From Cyanobacteria bacterium M_surface_10_m1_298 (GTDB lineage: Bacteria; Cyanobacteriota; Cyanobacteriia; PCC-6307; Cyanobiaceae): a DNA stretch of 38,222 nucleotides. Positions 1 through 7,768 of this stretch are shown here, piece after piece. The position numbers and the translations under genes were made by a program. The notes under the pieces are model-generated. The model saw only the letters and a program-made list of their open reading frames with translations. It searched no databases and was not told where the DNA came from. Within the stretch, counting starts at the first letter, position 1. Each line of letters opens with the position of its first letter. The stretch covers positions 1-38,222 of the forward strand of contig VGPT01000011.1 in the NCBI GenBank assembly GCA_016882485.1, in the 5' to 3' direction.

Positions 1-130
1 GGGTCCGGCGGACCTGACGAACTGTGACGTGACACCCATTGTTCTTTGCCGCCCTGCCCGCTTCCGGTGGCAACCGCTGCAATCGGGCTTTTAGGCTTCC
101 TTATTCCCTTGCCCGTGTGCGGCTGCCGGC
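1..130. other. Left-edge stretch without a supported gene
   Basis: No reading frame here can be assigned. All three forward frames close with stops before the DAHP synthase start, and any gene entering from the left would contribute only a few residues. The T-rich stretch around 88-105 could belong to the promoter of the next gene, but I see no convincing -35/-10 pair. Confidence 0.4.
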
Positions 131-1210
131 ATGATTCCCACCTCCGATCTCCATGTGGTGGAAACCCGGCCGCTCGTGGCGCCCACCCTCCTGCATCGAG
201 AGCTGCCCCTCTCTGAGGTGGCCGGAGCCACCGTGCGGGAATCCCGCGAACGCGTCAAAGCGATTCTTCGGGGCGACGATTCGCGCCTGCTGGTGATCGT
301 GGGCCCCTGTTCGGTGCATGACGTGGAGGCCGCCAAGGAATACGCCGCGGCGATTGCAGAGGAGCACCGGCGCTACAGGGATCAGTTGGAAGTCGTGATG
401 CGGGTGTATTTCGAGAAGCCCCGCACCACCGTGGGCTGGAAGGGCCTGATCAATGACCCCCACCTTGACGGCAGCTACGACATCAACACCGGTCTGAAGG
501 TGGCCCGCGGTCTGCTGCTGCACCTGGCGGAGATGGGCCTGCCGGCCGCGACCGAGCTGTTGGATCCGGTGGTGCCGCAATACATCGCGGATCTGATCAC
601 CTGGACCGCCATCGGAGCCCGCACCACCGAAAGCCAGACCCACCGCGAGATGGCTTCTGGCCTCTCGATGCCGATCGGCTTCAAGAACGGCACCGATGGC
701 AGTGCGATCACGGCCATCAACGCGATGGAAGCCGCGGCTCGCCCCCACCATTTCCTCGGCATCAACCAAGACGGCCAGGCCGCCATCGTGACCACCACGG
801 GTAACCCCGATGGACACCTGGTGTTGCGAGGCGGTAAGCAGGGCACCAACTTCCACGCCGAAGCAATCGAGGCGGCGGCGGCGGCCCTGGAGAAAGACGG
901 CCTGCCGGCGCGGGTGATGGTGGATTGCAGCCATGGCAACTCCAACAAGGACTACCGCCGTCAGGGCGAGGTGGCGGCCGCGGTGGCGGATCAGCTGCGC
1001 TCGGGTTCACGCCATGTGATGGGCGTGATGATCGAAAGCCATCTGGTGGCTGGCAACCAAAAGATCAGCGCGGATCGCGCTCAGCTCACCTACGGACAGA
1101 GCGTGACGGATGCCTGCATTGATCTGGCCACCACACGAGAGGTGCTGGCCCAGTTGGCCGATGCGGTGTCAGCCGCGCAGGCCAAGATCCCTGCGCCGGT
1201 GGCGGTTTAA
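131..1210 (+). CDS. aroG: 3-deoxy-7-phosphoheptulonate synthase (class I DAHP synthase)
   Basis: Condenses phosphoenolpyruvate with erythrose 4-phosphate in the first step of the shikimate pathway in the cytoplasm. The 359-aa length fits the AroF/G/H type I family. Visible family signatures are the VGPCSVHD segment near residue 57, the MRVYFEKPRTTVGWKGL block around residues 94-110 that contacts phosphoenolpyruvate, the IGARTTESQ segment in the middle, the GFKNGTDG loop, and the DCSHGNSNKD motif near the C-terminus. The ATG at 131 gives the expected N-terminus. The gene stands alone on the plus strand and is followed by a CIRCE element. Which feedback class (Phe, Tyr or Trp) it belongs to cannot be told from the sequence by eye. 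Confidence 0.95.
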   Translation: MIPTSDLHVVETRPLVAPTLLHRELPLSEVAGATVRESRERVKAILRGDDSRLLVIVGPCSVHDVEAAKEYAAAIAEEHRRYRDQLEVVMRVYFEKPRTTVGWKGLINDPHLDGSYDINTGLKVARGLLLHLAEMGLPAATELLDPVVPQYIADLITWTAIGARTTESQTHREMASGLSMPIGFKNGTDGSAITAINAMEAAARPHHFLGINQDGQAAIVTTTGNPDGHLVLRGGKQGTNFHAEAIEAAAAALEKDGLPARVMVDCSHGNSNKDYRRQGEVAAAVADQLRSGSRHVMGVMIESHLVAGNQKISADRAQLTYGQSVTDACIDLATTREVLAQLADAVSAAQAKIPAPVAV

Positions 1211-1227
1211 GAGGTTGATCGCATGAA

Positions 1228-1254
1228 TTAGCACTCGAAGATCAAGAGTGCTAA
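1228..1254. promoter_or_regulatory. CIRCE element (HrcA operator)
   Basis: A perfect match to the CIRCE consensus TTAGCACTC-N9-GAGTGCTAA. The symmetry extends outward to 16-bp arms at 1221-1236 and 1246-1261 around a 9-nt centre. CIRCE is the operator of the heat-shock repressor HrcA, normally found in front of groESL or groEL2 in cyanobacteria. Here it lies 18 nt after the DAHP synthase stop and about 90 nt before a small unknown gene on the same strand. No clear sigma-70 promoter could be picked out between it and that gene. Confidence 0.93.
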
Positions 1255-1344
1255 TTCATGCCTCCATTGCAAATTGTTTGCCCTGAGCAGACCTGCGCGA
1301 GGCTCTGAATAGGTTGTCTCTAGAGCTTGCAAGGAGGTCGATTA

Positions 1345-1680
1345 ATGGCCTATCTGCTGCAGTTTTGTGGTGTCACCGAGCCCCTTCAGTTGTTTTATCT
1401 GGAGCAAGGTGCCGCTGATGGCATCGGACCGGCCTTCGCAGGGTTTCGGCCGTTTCGGCTTGATGCAGTGCTGAGTTGGGCCCTGGAGACCGCTAGCCGG
1501 CGGCATTGGGATCCGGATCTCACCGAGCGCACCGTGATGCAGGTTTGGATGGAGCGCGCTGAAGCGATTGATCAATGGCAACAGCGCCTGCGGCAGGAGC
1601 CAGGGGATTGCCGGCTGGTCACAGGCCTCGGCACGCAACAGGATTGGGAGAGGCGCTGCGAAGCGATGCTTCTGGCTTAA
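1345..1680 (+). CDS. Unknown 111-aa protein behind a CIRCE element
   Basis: I do not recognise this family. The ATG at 1345 is chosen because a perfect Shine-Dalgarno sequence, AAGGAGGT, lies at 1331-1338, seven bases upstream. The alternative in-frame start at 1327 lies before that site. The product is soluble-looking, acidic to neutral, with several Trp residues and a predicted helical C-terminal half (EAIDQWQQRL region). There is no signal peptide or membrane segment. The CIRCE operator upstream suggests heat-shock or HrcA control; this is inference. Its stop overlaps by 4 nt the end of the convergent phytol kinase gene. Confidence 0.75.
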   Translation: MAYLLQFCGVTEPLQLFYLEQGAADGIGPAFAGFRPFRLDAVLSWALETASRRHWDPDLTERTVMQVWMERAEAIDQWQQRLRQEPGDCRLVTGLGTQQDWERRCEAMLLA

Positions 1681-2357
1681 ACGCTGCTCCAGCTGTGCCA
1701 GAGCAGGCTGCTGGCTAAAGGAACCGTGAGATTGTCGAGGCCAAACCAGCTGCACTGCTCCAGGGCTGTGGCCACGAGGGCGATGAGCAGCAAGACGGCG
1801 CTGGCTGGTGCCGCCTGCTGATGGGTGAGGGCCAACGCGCGCAGGCCGATCAGGGTGAGGAAGCTGGCGGCTGCCATGCAGGTGGTGCCGGCCACCGACT
1901 TGTTCTGCCCCAGCAGACTCCAGCGTGGTGAGTTCAGCTGCGGGCCCACCAGCCCTGCGAGGCCATCGCCGATGGCCATGACCATCACGCCGGCAGCAAC
2001 GCTGAGGGGTTGAAGCGGCCAGAACAAGGCCAGCAGGATCGTGATTGAGGCGCCGTAGGCGATCGTTCCGTAGCTGTGCCGGCCCACATCCTCTACGGCA
2101 GGGAGGAGACGGAAGCGGTGGTTCAGGGCTGTCGCCACGGTGACCAGTGCTGCTGCCGCGATGGCCCATGCCCGCCCGATGCCAAAACCCCAGGCCAAGA
2201 GAACCACCGGGCCGGTGCCGATGTGCACCACCTTGCGGCTCCACTCGCGTTGGCCGCTCCAGCGACGGCGAACCACCAGAGCCGTGCTCACCACAATGGC
2301 GAGCCAGGCGATGACAACGGCGATGCCGAGGAGCTGTTGGGCTGAGAGCAACGGCAA
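1677..2357 (-). CDS. Phytol/farnesol kinase-like membrane protein (VTE5/SEC59 family)
   Basis: A 226-aa polytopic membrane protein with about six hydrophobic segments. The REWSRKVVHIGTGP segment near residues 38-51 and the AIGDGLAGLVGP motif near residues 127-138 are typical of the CTP-dependent polyprenol kinase family, which includes phytol kinase and dolichol kinase. In cyanobacteria and chloroplasts the likely role is phosphorylation of phytol released from chlorophyll, feeding tocopherol, phylloquinone or chlorophyll resynthesis. Only 11 nt separate it from the sigma factor gene upstream on the same strand, so the two are probably cotranscribed. The exact alcohol substrate cannot be read from the sequence. 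Confidence 0.85.
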   Translation of the reverse strand: MPLLSAQQLLGIAVVIAWLAIVVSTALVVRRRWSGQREWSRKVVHIGTGPVVLLAWGFGIGRAWAIAAAALVTVATALNHRFRLLPAVEDVGRHSYGTIAYGASITILLALFWPLQPLSVAAGVMVMAIGDGLAGLVGPQLNSPRWSLLGQNKSVAGTTCMAAASFLTLIGLRALALTHQQAAPASAVLLLIALVATALEQCSWFGLDNLTVPLASSLLWHSWSSV

Positions 2358-2368
2358 CAGCTCTGGAA

Positions 2369-3409
2369 TCAGGCGGCCTGCTGGTAGTTGGTCATCAGGC
2401 GCAGCTTGAGGATCGCTTTGGACTCCAGTTGCCGCACCCGCTCGCGCGACACATTGATCTGACGGCCGATTTCAGCCAGGGTCAGCGGCTCCTGGCCGGC
2501 CAGGCCGAAGCGCAGCTCAATGATCTTGCGCTCCCTCTCATTCAGCTGAGAGAGCCAGGTGCCGAGATGTTCTTTCTGCAGGTTGCGGTCCATGGAATCC
2601 ATGGACTCATTGCTGTTCGGGTCGGCAATCAGTTCACCCAGGGTGCTCCTGTCGTCGTCGCCACGGGCGTGGGCATCGAGGGAAGCGCAGGGTGCACTTT
2701 GAGAGATCAGCTCCTCCAACTCATCCGGGGTCATGCCGAGGGCGTGAGCTAACTCCAGGCGGTTTGGTTGACGACCGAAGCGATGGGAAAGCTCGCGGGT
2801 GACGCGCCGCATCTTCGAGAGCTTTTCACTCACATGAATGGGCAGGCGAATGGTGCGTGCGCTGTTGTCGATGGCCCGGGTCATGCCCTGGCGAATCCAC
2901 CAGTAGGCATAGGTGGAGAACTTGTAACCCATGGCGGGGTCAAATTTATCGACGGCGCGCTCGAGGCCGATCGCCCCTTCCTGAACGAGGTCGAGAAGCT
3001 CGAGGCCCTGGTTCTGATACTTCTTCGCCACGCTGACCACGAGACGAAGGTTGGCGGCCATCATGCGGTCGCGGGCCCGAGTGCCCATGCGGATCTGATG
3101 CTTCTGGCGTGCGGTCAGATCTGCAGCAGGCAGTTCCTGCAGGCGCTTCATCGCCTGCACATGGTGGGCCAGTTCAATCTCCTCAGCGGGTGTGAGTAGA
3201 GGTACGCGGCCGATATTGCTCAGGTACCAGCCGATCGAATCAGCACTGAGGCGACCTCCCTGACGGGACGCCGAGGTTCGGGTCGACGATCTGTTGCTTG
3301 AAGGCCCGGAAGCAGCGGAGTTGGTTGCAGGCATGGCACCGTTTGCGAGGGCTTCGGTGGTTGCTTTACGGTGTGACTTGCCTCTGGGTGATTGCAGAGG
3401 AGAACTCAT
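2369..3409 (-). CDS. Group 2 RNA polymerase sigma factor (sigma-70 family)
   Basis: 346 aa. After a basic, Ser/Thr-rich N-terminal tail of about 55 residues come region 1.2 (DSIGWYLSNIGRVPLLT), region 2 with the core-binding and -10 recognition segment (NLRLVVSVAKKY through KFSTYAYWWIRQ), region 3 (RLPIHVSEKLSK) and region 4 with the helix-turn-helix (LTLAEIGRQINVSRERVRQLE). It lacks the long region 1.1 and acidic domain of the primary sigma, which makes it a group 2, non-essential sigma of the SigB/C/D/E type. I cannot place it in a subclass by eye. A perfect GTA-N8-TAC box 110 nt upstream suggests NtcA control. Phytol kinase follows in the same transcription unit. Confidence 0.95.
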   Translation of the reverse strand: MSSPLQSPRGKSHRKATTEALANGAMPATNSAASGPSSNRSSTRTSASRQGGRLSADSIGWYLSNIGRVPLLTPAEEIELAHHVQAMKRLQELPAADLTARQKHQIRMGTRARDRMMAANLRLVVSVAKKYQNQGLELLDLVQEGAIGLERAVDKFDPAMGYKFSTYAYWWIRQGMTRAIDNSARTIRLPIHVSEKLSKMRRVTRELSHRFGRQPNRLELAHALGMTPDELEELISQSAPCASLDAHARGDDDRSTLGELIADPNSNESMDSMDRNLQKEHLGTWLSQLNERERKIIELRFGLAGQEPLTLAEIGRQINVSRERVRQLESKAILKLRLMTNYQQAA

Positions 3410-3489
3410 GAACCGGAAAGCAGCTTGAGTTGGCCGGAATTTAGCACTTATGGGCGGTCGAGATTGCAGCGAATTGGAAGACTTGCTGC

Positions 3490-3532
3490 ATTAATTCCGT
3501 CAGGTTTTCTTCCTGTTCGTAGCGAGCGCTAC
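3490..3532 (-). promoter_or_regulatory. Putative NtcA-activated promoter of the sigma factor gene
   Basis: GTA-N8-TAC, the NtcA consensus, lies at 3519-3532 with extra symmetry (GTAGCG/CGCTAC). On the minus strand it is followed after 23 nt by ATTAAT (3490-3495), a reasonable -10 hexamer at the spacing usual for class II NtcA promoters. The sigma factor ATG is about 80 nt further on. The box overlaps the ppk stop codon. Alternatively the palindrome could be a short hairpin at the end of ppk, but no T-run follows it. Confidence 0.55.
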
Positions 3533-5673
3533 TCCCTTGTGTCAGCTGGGCTTAGGCCTTTTCTCCAGCGCTCCATCAATTCGGCTTGCACCGCAAAGTT
3601 GTCGTCGTCTGGAACACGCCGTGTGAAGCTCCCATCGCTGTGCATGTCCCAGGCGGTGCAGTTGTCAGCGAGGTAGGTGTTGATCAGCCGCACCATGCGT
3701 TGATGCAGCTCCGGATCCTCCACGGGAACAACGGCTTCCACCCGGCGATCCAGATTCCGTCCCATCCAGTCAGCGCTTCCGAGATAGACCTCGTCGTGAC
3801 CTCCATTGGCGAACCAGAAGAGCCGTGAGTGTTCCAGAAAGCGACCGATCACGCTCGAGACACGGATGTTGTCGCTCACCCCTTCGAGGCCTGGGCGAAG
3901 GCTGCACATGCCACGAATCACCAGATCAATCTGCACGCCTGCCTGGGAGGCCTCATAAAGCACCGCGATGAAGCGAGGGTCGACCAGGGCATTCATCTTC
4001 GCTTTGATCGCCGCCGGTCGCCCTGCCTTGGCGTGCTCGATCTCGCGGCGGATCAGTTCCATCATCCGCCGCCGCAGCGTCACAGGCGCGACGAGCAGCT
4101 TCCGGAATTCCTGCTGCTTCGAGAAGCCGGTGAGGTAGTTGAACAGCTCTGCCAGATCCTGCCCCAATTCGGGCCTGGCGGAGAGCAGACCCAGATCGGT
4201 GTAGAGCTGCGCCGTGCGTGAGTTGTAGTTGCCGGTGGCGATGTGGCAGTAGCTGCGCAGCCGCTCTTTTTCCTTGCGCACCACCAGGGTGATCTTGGTG
4301 TGGGTCTTCAGGCCGATCACGCCGTAGACCACATGCACACCGGAGCGCTCGAGTTGCCGTGCCCACTGGATGTTGTTGTCCTCGTCGAATCGGGCCTTGA
4401 GCTCCACGAGCACCATCACCTGCTTGCCGTTCTCGGCGGCCCGGATCAGGGCGGCGATGATCGGTGAGTCCTTGGAGACCCGGTAGAGGGTCATCTTGAT
4501 GGCGAGCACCGAGGCGTCATCGGCGGCTTGGTTGATGAACTCCTCTACGGACGTGGAGAACAGATCAAACGGGTGGTGCAGGAGAACGTCTCCCCGCCGC
4601 AGCACCGAAAAAATGCTTTCGAATTCCTCGGCCTTGATGGATCCGTCTTCCAGGAGGCTTTTCTGAGCCCGCGCGAGGCTGTCGGGGGTCCGGCCCCGGT
4701 GGGGGATGTCCTTGAGCTTGGGTAGTGGCACCGCCAGGAGGCTCATCAGGTCATCGAGGCCCAGCGGCCCGCCGATGCGATAGAGGTCTTCCGGTTCAAC
4801 GCCGGTGCCCTCCAGCAGTAGTTCCACCACGGAGTCGGGCATTTCGTCGGCGACTTCCAGGCGCACCACCTCGCCGCCCATCCGGCGTTTGCGCAGTCCC
4901 TGCTGCAGGGCCTCCATCAGATCGTCGGCTTCGAGATCGCGCAGTTCCAGGTCTGCATCGCGGGTCACCCGGAAGAAGTAGTGCCCCTCTACCTCCATGC
5001 CGGGAAAGAGCAGTTGCAGGTTGAAGGCCACCACCTGCTCCAGGGGCACCGCCGAGAACACCGGCTTCGGCTCCACGTCGCACAGTTCCACCGGCAGTTC
5101 CACAAACCGCGGAAGGTTCTTCTGGGGCACCTTCACCCGCGCGAACTGTTGTTGCCCGCTTTCGGGGTCGCGGATCAGGGCCGCGATGTTGAGACTGAGG
5201 TTGCTGATGAAGGGGAAAGGGTGCGCCGGGTCCACCGCCAGGGGGGTCAGCACCGGAAAGATGGCGCGCCTGAAGTAGTCGTTAACCCAGTCCCTCTGTT
5301 TGGGGTTGAGGTTGCGGTAGTCGATCAGGTGGACGCCCTGTTCCGCCAATTGGTGTTTGAGGTAATGCCGGTAGTGCGCCTGCTGCTGCTCCAACAGCGG
5401 GGCGAGGCCCTCCCGCACGAGGGCGAGTTGTTGGCTGGGGGTGAGTCCGTCGTCGCTGAGTTTCTGAACGCCTGCTTCCACTTGTGACTTCAGCGAAGCC
5501 ACCCGCACCATGAAAAATTCGTCGAGGTTGTTGCTGAAGATCGCGCTGAACTTTGCCTGCTCCAGCAGTGGGGTGTGTTCACTGAGGGCCTGGGCAAGCA
5601 CCCTCTGGTTGAAGGCGATCCAGCTCAGCTCCCGGTTGATGTAGAGCTCCGGCGCAACCACTGGATCAGCCAT
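3529..5673 (-). CDS. ppk: Polyphosphate kinase 1
   Basis: Reversibly transfers the ATP gamma-phosphate to inorganic polyphosphate. The 714-aa length matches the PPK1 family. The N-terminal domain begins with the characteristic YINRELSWIAFNQRVL segment. The middle carries the HHPFDLFSTSVEEF and KMTLYRVSKDSPI blocks. The SYCHIATGNYN motif contains the phosphorylatable histidine (His477 here), and a second conserved histidine sits in the FLEHSRLFWF segment. The C-terminal WMGRNLDRRVEAVVPV motif is also typical. The MFS exporter gene lies 36 nt upstream on the same strand, so cotranscription is possible. The stop codon overlaps a putative NtcA box. Confidence 0.97.
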   Translation of the reverse strand: MADPVVAPELYINRELSWIAFNQRVLAQALSEHTPLLEQAKFSAIFSNNLDEFFMVRVASLKSQVEAGVQKLSDDGLTPSQQLALVREGLAPLLEQQQAHYRHYLKHQLAEQGVHLIDYRNLNPKQRDWVNDYFRRAIFPVLTPLAVDPAHPFPFISNLSLNIAALIRDPESGQQQFARVKVPQKNLPRFVELPVELCDVEPKPVFSAVPLEQVVAFNLQLLFPGMEVEGHYFFRVTRDADLELRDLEADDLMEALQQGLRKRRMGGEVVRLEVADEMPDSVVELLLEGTGVEPEDLYRIGGPLGLDDLMSLLAVPLPKLKDIPHRGRTPDSLARAQKSLLEDGSIKAEEFESIFSVLRRGDVLLHHPFDLFSTSVEEFINQAADDASVLAIKMTLYRVSKDSPIIAALIRAAENGKQVMVLVELKARFDEDNNIQWARQLERSGVHVVYGVIGLKTHTKITLVVRKEKERLRSYCHIATGNYNSRTAQLYTDLGLLSARPELGQDLAELFNYLTGFSKQQEFRKLLVAPVTLRRRMMELIRREIEHAKAGRPAAIKAKMNALVDPRFIAVLYEASQAGVQIDLVIRGMCSLRPGLEGVSDNIRVSSVIGRFLEHSRLFWFANGGHDEVYLGSADWMGRNLDRRVEAVVPVEDPELHQRMVRLINTYLADNCTAWDMHSDGSFTRRVPDDDNFAVQAELMERWRKGLSPADTRE

Positions 5674-5684
5674 GCATGGGCCGC

Positions 5685-5719
5685 AGCCTTCTGGTCAACA
5701 ACGTAGCAATCAGAAGGCT
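5685..5719. repeat. Inverted repeat between the MFS gene and ppk
   Basis: Perfect 9-bp arms, AGCCTTCTG at 5685-5693 and CAGAAGGCT at 5711-5719, enclose a 17-nt loop. On the plus strand the second arm runs into TTTT, giving a terminator-like shape, but no plus-strand gene ends here. On the minus strand the first arm covers the MFS stop codon, so the hairpin would sit in the MFS-ppk junction and could attenuate or stabilise the transcript. Confidence 0.4.
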
Positions 5720-6954
5720 TTTTCAGCGTTGCGAGGAAGACCTCCGGCCACCAGGCTTGCCACCCCGACCAGCACGGTGATGCCAAGCCAGAACGGGCTG
5801 CGCTGCCCGATCAAGTCATAGGCCACACCAGCCAGGGGCGGACCAATAAAGCTCCCCAGGCTTTGCAGGCCCTGCAGGCTTCCCAAGGCGGCACCTTGGC
5901 CGCTGTCATCGAGGCGGCGTGACACCAGGGCCCGCAGGCAGGGCGTGACCAGACCGGTGCCCAGGGCCAGCACCGCCACGGCCGAAAACACCACGGCTTT
6001 GGCGTTGTCGCTGTTGGCCAAGGGAATCAACAGGCAGCCGGCGATCACAAAGCCCAGTCCCGCCAGGGTCAGACGCCACTCCCCGAATTGCTTGACCAGA
6101 GGCCCAATCAGCCCTCCCTGCACCACCGTGGCGACGATGCCCACCACCAGGAACGCCGTGGTCGCCAGGCCCGGTCCCCAGTTGAAGGCTTGTTTGAAAT
6201 ACAGAACCAGGACGGCTGTGAAACCGTTGAACGCCAGAAAGAACAGGAAAAAGGCGGCGCAGAGGCGGCGCACCTGAGGGTTGGTGAACACCTTCCGCAG
6301 CGCGGTGAAGGGGTTGAGGTCGCGCTTGCGTGGCATGGCGCTGCGGGCCTCGGGTGGATGGGTTTCCGGCAGCAGGGCAAGCACCAGAACCAGGTTCATC
6401 AAGGCGAACCCCGTGGCGATCCACACCGGCAGGGTCACGTTGAAGGTGGCCAGCAGTCCTCCGAAGGCAGGCCCGAGGATGAATCCAAGACCGAAGGCCA
6501 CTCCGATCAGGCCGAAGGCCTTGGCCCGGTTTTCAGGCGTCGAGATGTCGGCCAACACAGCACCGGCCGTGGCGGCTGTGCCGCCGCTCACCCCGTCGAT
6601 CAGCCGGCCGGCGAAGAGCAGGGCCAGGGGGATCAGGCTGCCGGCGGCCCATGGGATGGCCTCCCAGTTGATGCTAAGGGTGATCGCAAACAGGCCGAGC
6701 CCCAGGACTGAACCCGCCACGCAGACGGCGATCACGGGTTTGCGGCCATGCCGATCGCTGAGGGCGCCGATCAGTGGGGTGAAGGCGAACTGGGCGATGG
6801 CGTAACTGCCGGCCAGCAGGCCCAGGGTGCGCCCATTGCTGGTGAAGCTCGCCAGCAGAAAGGGCAGCAACGGAAACACGATGCTCTCTCCCAGCCGGTC
6901 ATTCAGCAGGGTGATGAAGGCGCAGAGGGAGGTGGAGGGGCGGCTCCAGCGCAT
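5710..6954 (-). CDS. MFS exporter, TCR/Tet-like
   Basis: A 414-aa protein with about twelve hydrophobic segments. The loop between segments 2 and 3 carries the major-facilitator motif A (GALSDRHGRKPV, about residues 62-73). RLIDGVSGG near residue 115 and GFILGPAFGG near residue 155 resemble motifs of the drug/H+ antiporter DHA1 and TetA-like group. It is expected to be a proton-coupled exporter in the plasma membrane, but substrate specificity cannot be inferred. It lies just upstream of ppk on the same strand. The ATG at 6954 gives a short cytoplasmic N-terminus typical of the family. Confidence 0.85.
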   Translation of the reverse strand: MRWSRPSTSLCAFITLLNDRLGESIVFPLLPFLLASFTSNGRTLGLLAGSYAIAQFAFTPLIGALSDRHGRKPVIAVCVAGSVLGLGLFAITLSINWEAIPWAAGSLIPLALLFAGRLIDGVSGGTAATAGAVLADISTPENRAKAFGLIGVAFGLGFILGPAFGGLLATFNVTLPVWIATGFALMNLVLVLALLPETHPPEARSAMPRKRDLNPFTALRKVFTNPQVRRLCAAFFLFFLAFNGFTAVLVLYFKQAFNWGPGLATTAFLVVGIVATVVQGGLIGPLVKQFGEWRLTLAGLGFVIAGCLLIPLANSDNAKAVVFSAVAVLALGTGLVTPCLRALVSRRLDDSGQGAALGSLQGLQSLGSFIGPPLAGVAYDLIGQRSPFWLGITVLVGVASLVAGGLPRNAEKAF

Positions 6955-7007
6955 GGGGATGGGACCGGCGTTGGCTTCACCATCCCACGCGGTGCACCAG
7001 CGTGTGC

Positions 7008-7157
7008 CTACTGAAGGCGACGCATCAATTGATGGAGAAGACCCAGCAGGGGTTTGGACGGAGGTTGCCCATGCTGCTGCTGTGGTTGAGGGGCGCTCAT
7101 CACCATCCCACCCACCAGGGAGAAGGAGCCGGTGCCGCTTTTCACGAGCATTGCCAT
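7008..7157 (-). CDS. Possible small protein, 49 aa
   Basis: This ORF fills the 322-nt gap between the MFS gene and moaC. It starts at ATG 7157 (GTG one codon earlier is also possible) and stops 53 nt before the MFS start on the same strand. The product begins with a short Gly/Ser-rich hydrophobic part (GTGSFSLVGGMVM), then a Gln/Pro-rich linker and a basic C-terminus (LHQLMRRLQ). There is no strong Shine-Dalgarno sequence. The amino-acid pattern looks coding, but no family is recognised. It may be a chance ORF. Confidence 0.35.
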   Translation of the reverse strand: MAMLVKSGTGSFSLVGGMVMSAPQPQQQHGQPPSKPLLGLLHQLMRRLQ

Positions 7158-7211
7158 CACCAGCGATCAGGTCAGAAACCTAGGGGTGCTGCCCTGGCCA
7201 GGCCTGTAGAG

Positions 7212-7227
7212 ACGGAATTATTTCCGT
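7212..7227. repeat. Short inverted repeat upstream of moaC
   Basis: ACGGAA and TTCCGT arms flank a TTAT loop, 50 nt before moaC; a 10-bp palindrome, CCTGGCCAGG, lies at 7193-7202. The element could be an operator or a leader hairpin for moaC, but nothing ties it to a known regulator. Confidence 0.3.
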
Positions 7228-7276
7228 TTCCAAGGCGCTGTCGTCAGGATGGGGGCTGCCATGTTGCTGTTCGGCC

Positions 7277-7768
7277 ATGAGCTCGGAGTTGCCCTCGCTC
7301 ACCCATCTCAATGCCGCCGGCGAGGTGCACATGGTGGAGGTGGGCGAGCGACCAGCCACCCGCCGCGAAGCGCGGGCGGAAGGGGCGATCGTGATGCGCC
7401 CCGAGGTGTTGGCGTTGGTGCTTGAGGGCCGTGCCCCCAAGGGCGACGTCTTAGCGGTGGCGCGGGTGGCGGCGATTCAGGCCGCCAAGCGCACGTGGGA
7501 ATTAATTCCGCTCTGCCATCCGATCGCCCTTAGTGGTGTCGAGGTGGTGATTGAGGCCTGCAGGGATGGCTCCGGGCTGCGCTTGGAGGCCAGCGCCCGC
7601 ACCACCGGCAGCACCGGGGTGGAGATGGAGGCGCTCACCGCTGTGCAGGTGGGTTTGCTCACCCTCTACGACATGCTCAAATCCGCCGACCCGGCGATGA
7701 CGATCAGCAGTGTGCGCCTGCTCAGCAAAAGCGGCGGCCGTCATGGCGAGTGGCAGCGCGATGACTGA
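7277..7768 (+). CDS. moaC: Cyclic pyranopterin monophosphate synthase MoaC
   Basis: Converts the MoaA product 3',8-cH2GTP to cyclic pyranopterin monophosphate in molybdenum cofactor synthesis. 163 aa, family-typical. The N-terminal [13 protein letters not shown] segment, [19 protein letters not shown], the [15 protein letters not shown] core with the conserved Cys-His, and the [20 protein letters not shown] block with KSGG near the end are all present. It is the first gene of a moaC-moeA unit; moeA overlaps its stop codon by 8 nt. The ATG at 7277 is favoured by the family N-terminus. Confidence 0.97.
   Translation: MSSELPSLTHLNAAGEVHMVEVGERPATRREARAEGAIVMRPEVLALVLEGRAPKGDVLAVARVAAIQAAKRTWELIPLCHPIALSGVEVVIEACRDGSGLRLEASARTTGSTGVEMEALTAVQVGLLTLYDMLKSADPAMTISSVRLLSKSGGRHGEWQRDD

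Noticed and set aside
101-934. Long minus-strand ORF (277 aa) opposite the DAHP synthase gene
   Set aside because: It mirrors the third-position GC bias of the real gene on the plus strand, has no recognisable family motif and is His/Gly/Arg-rich, as expected of a shadow frame.
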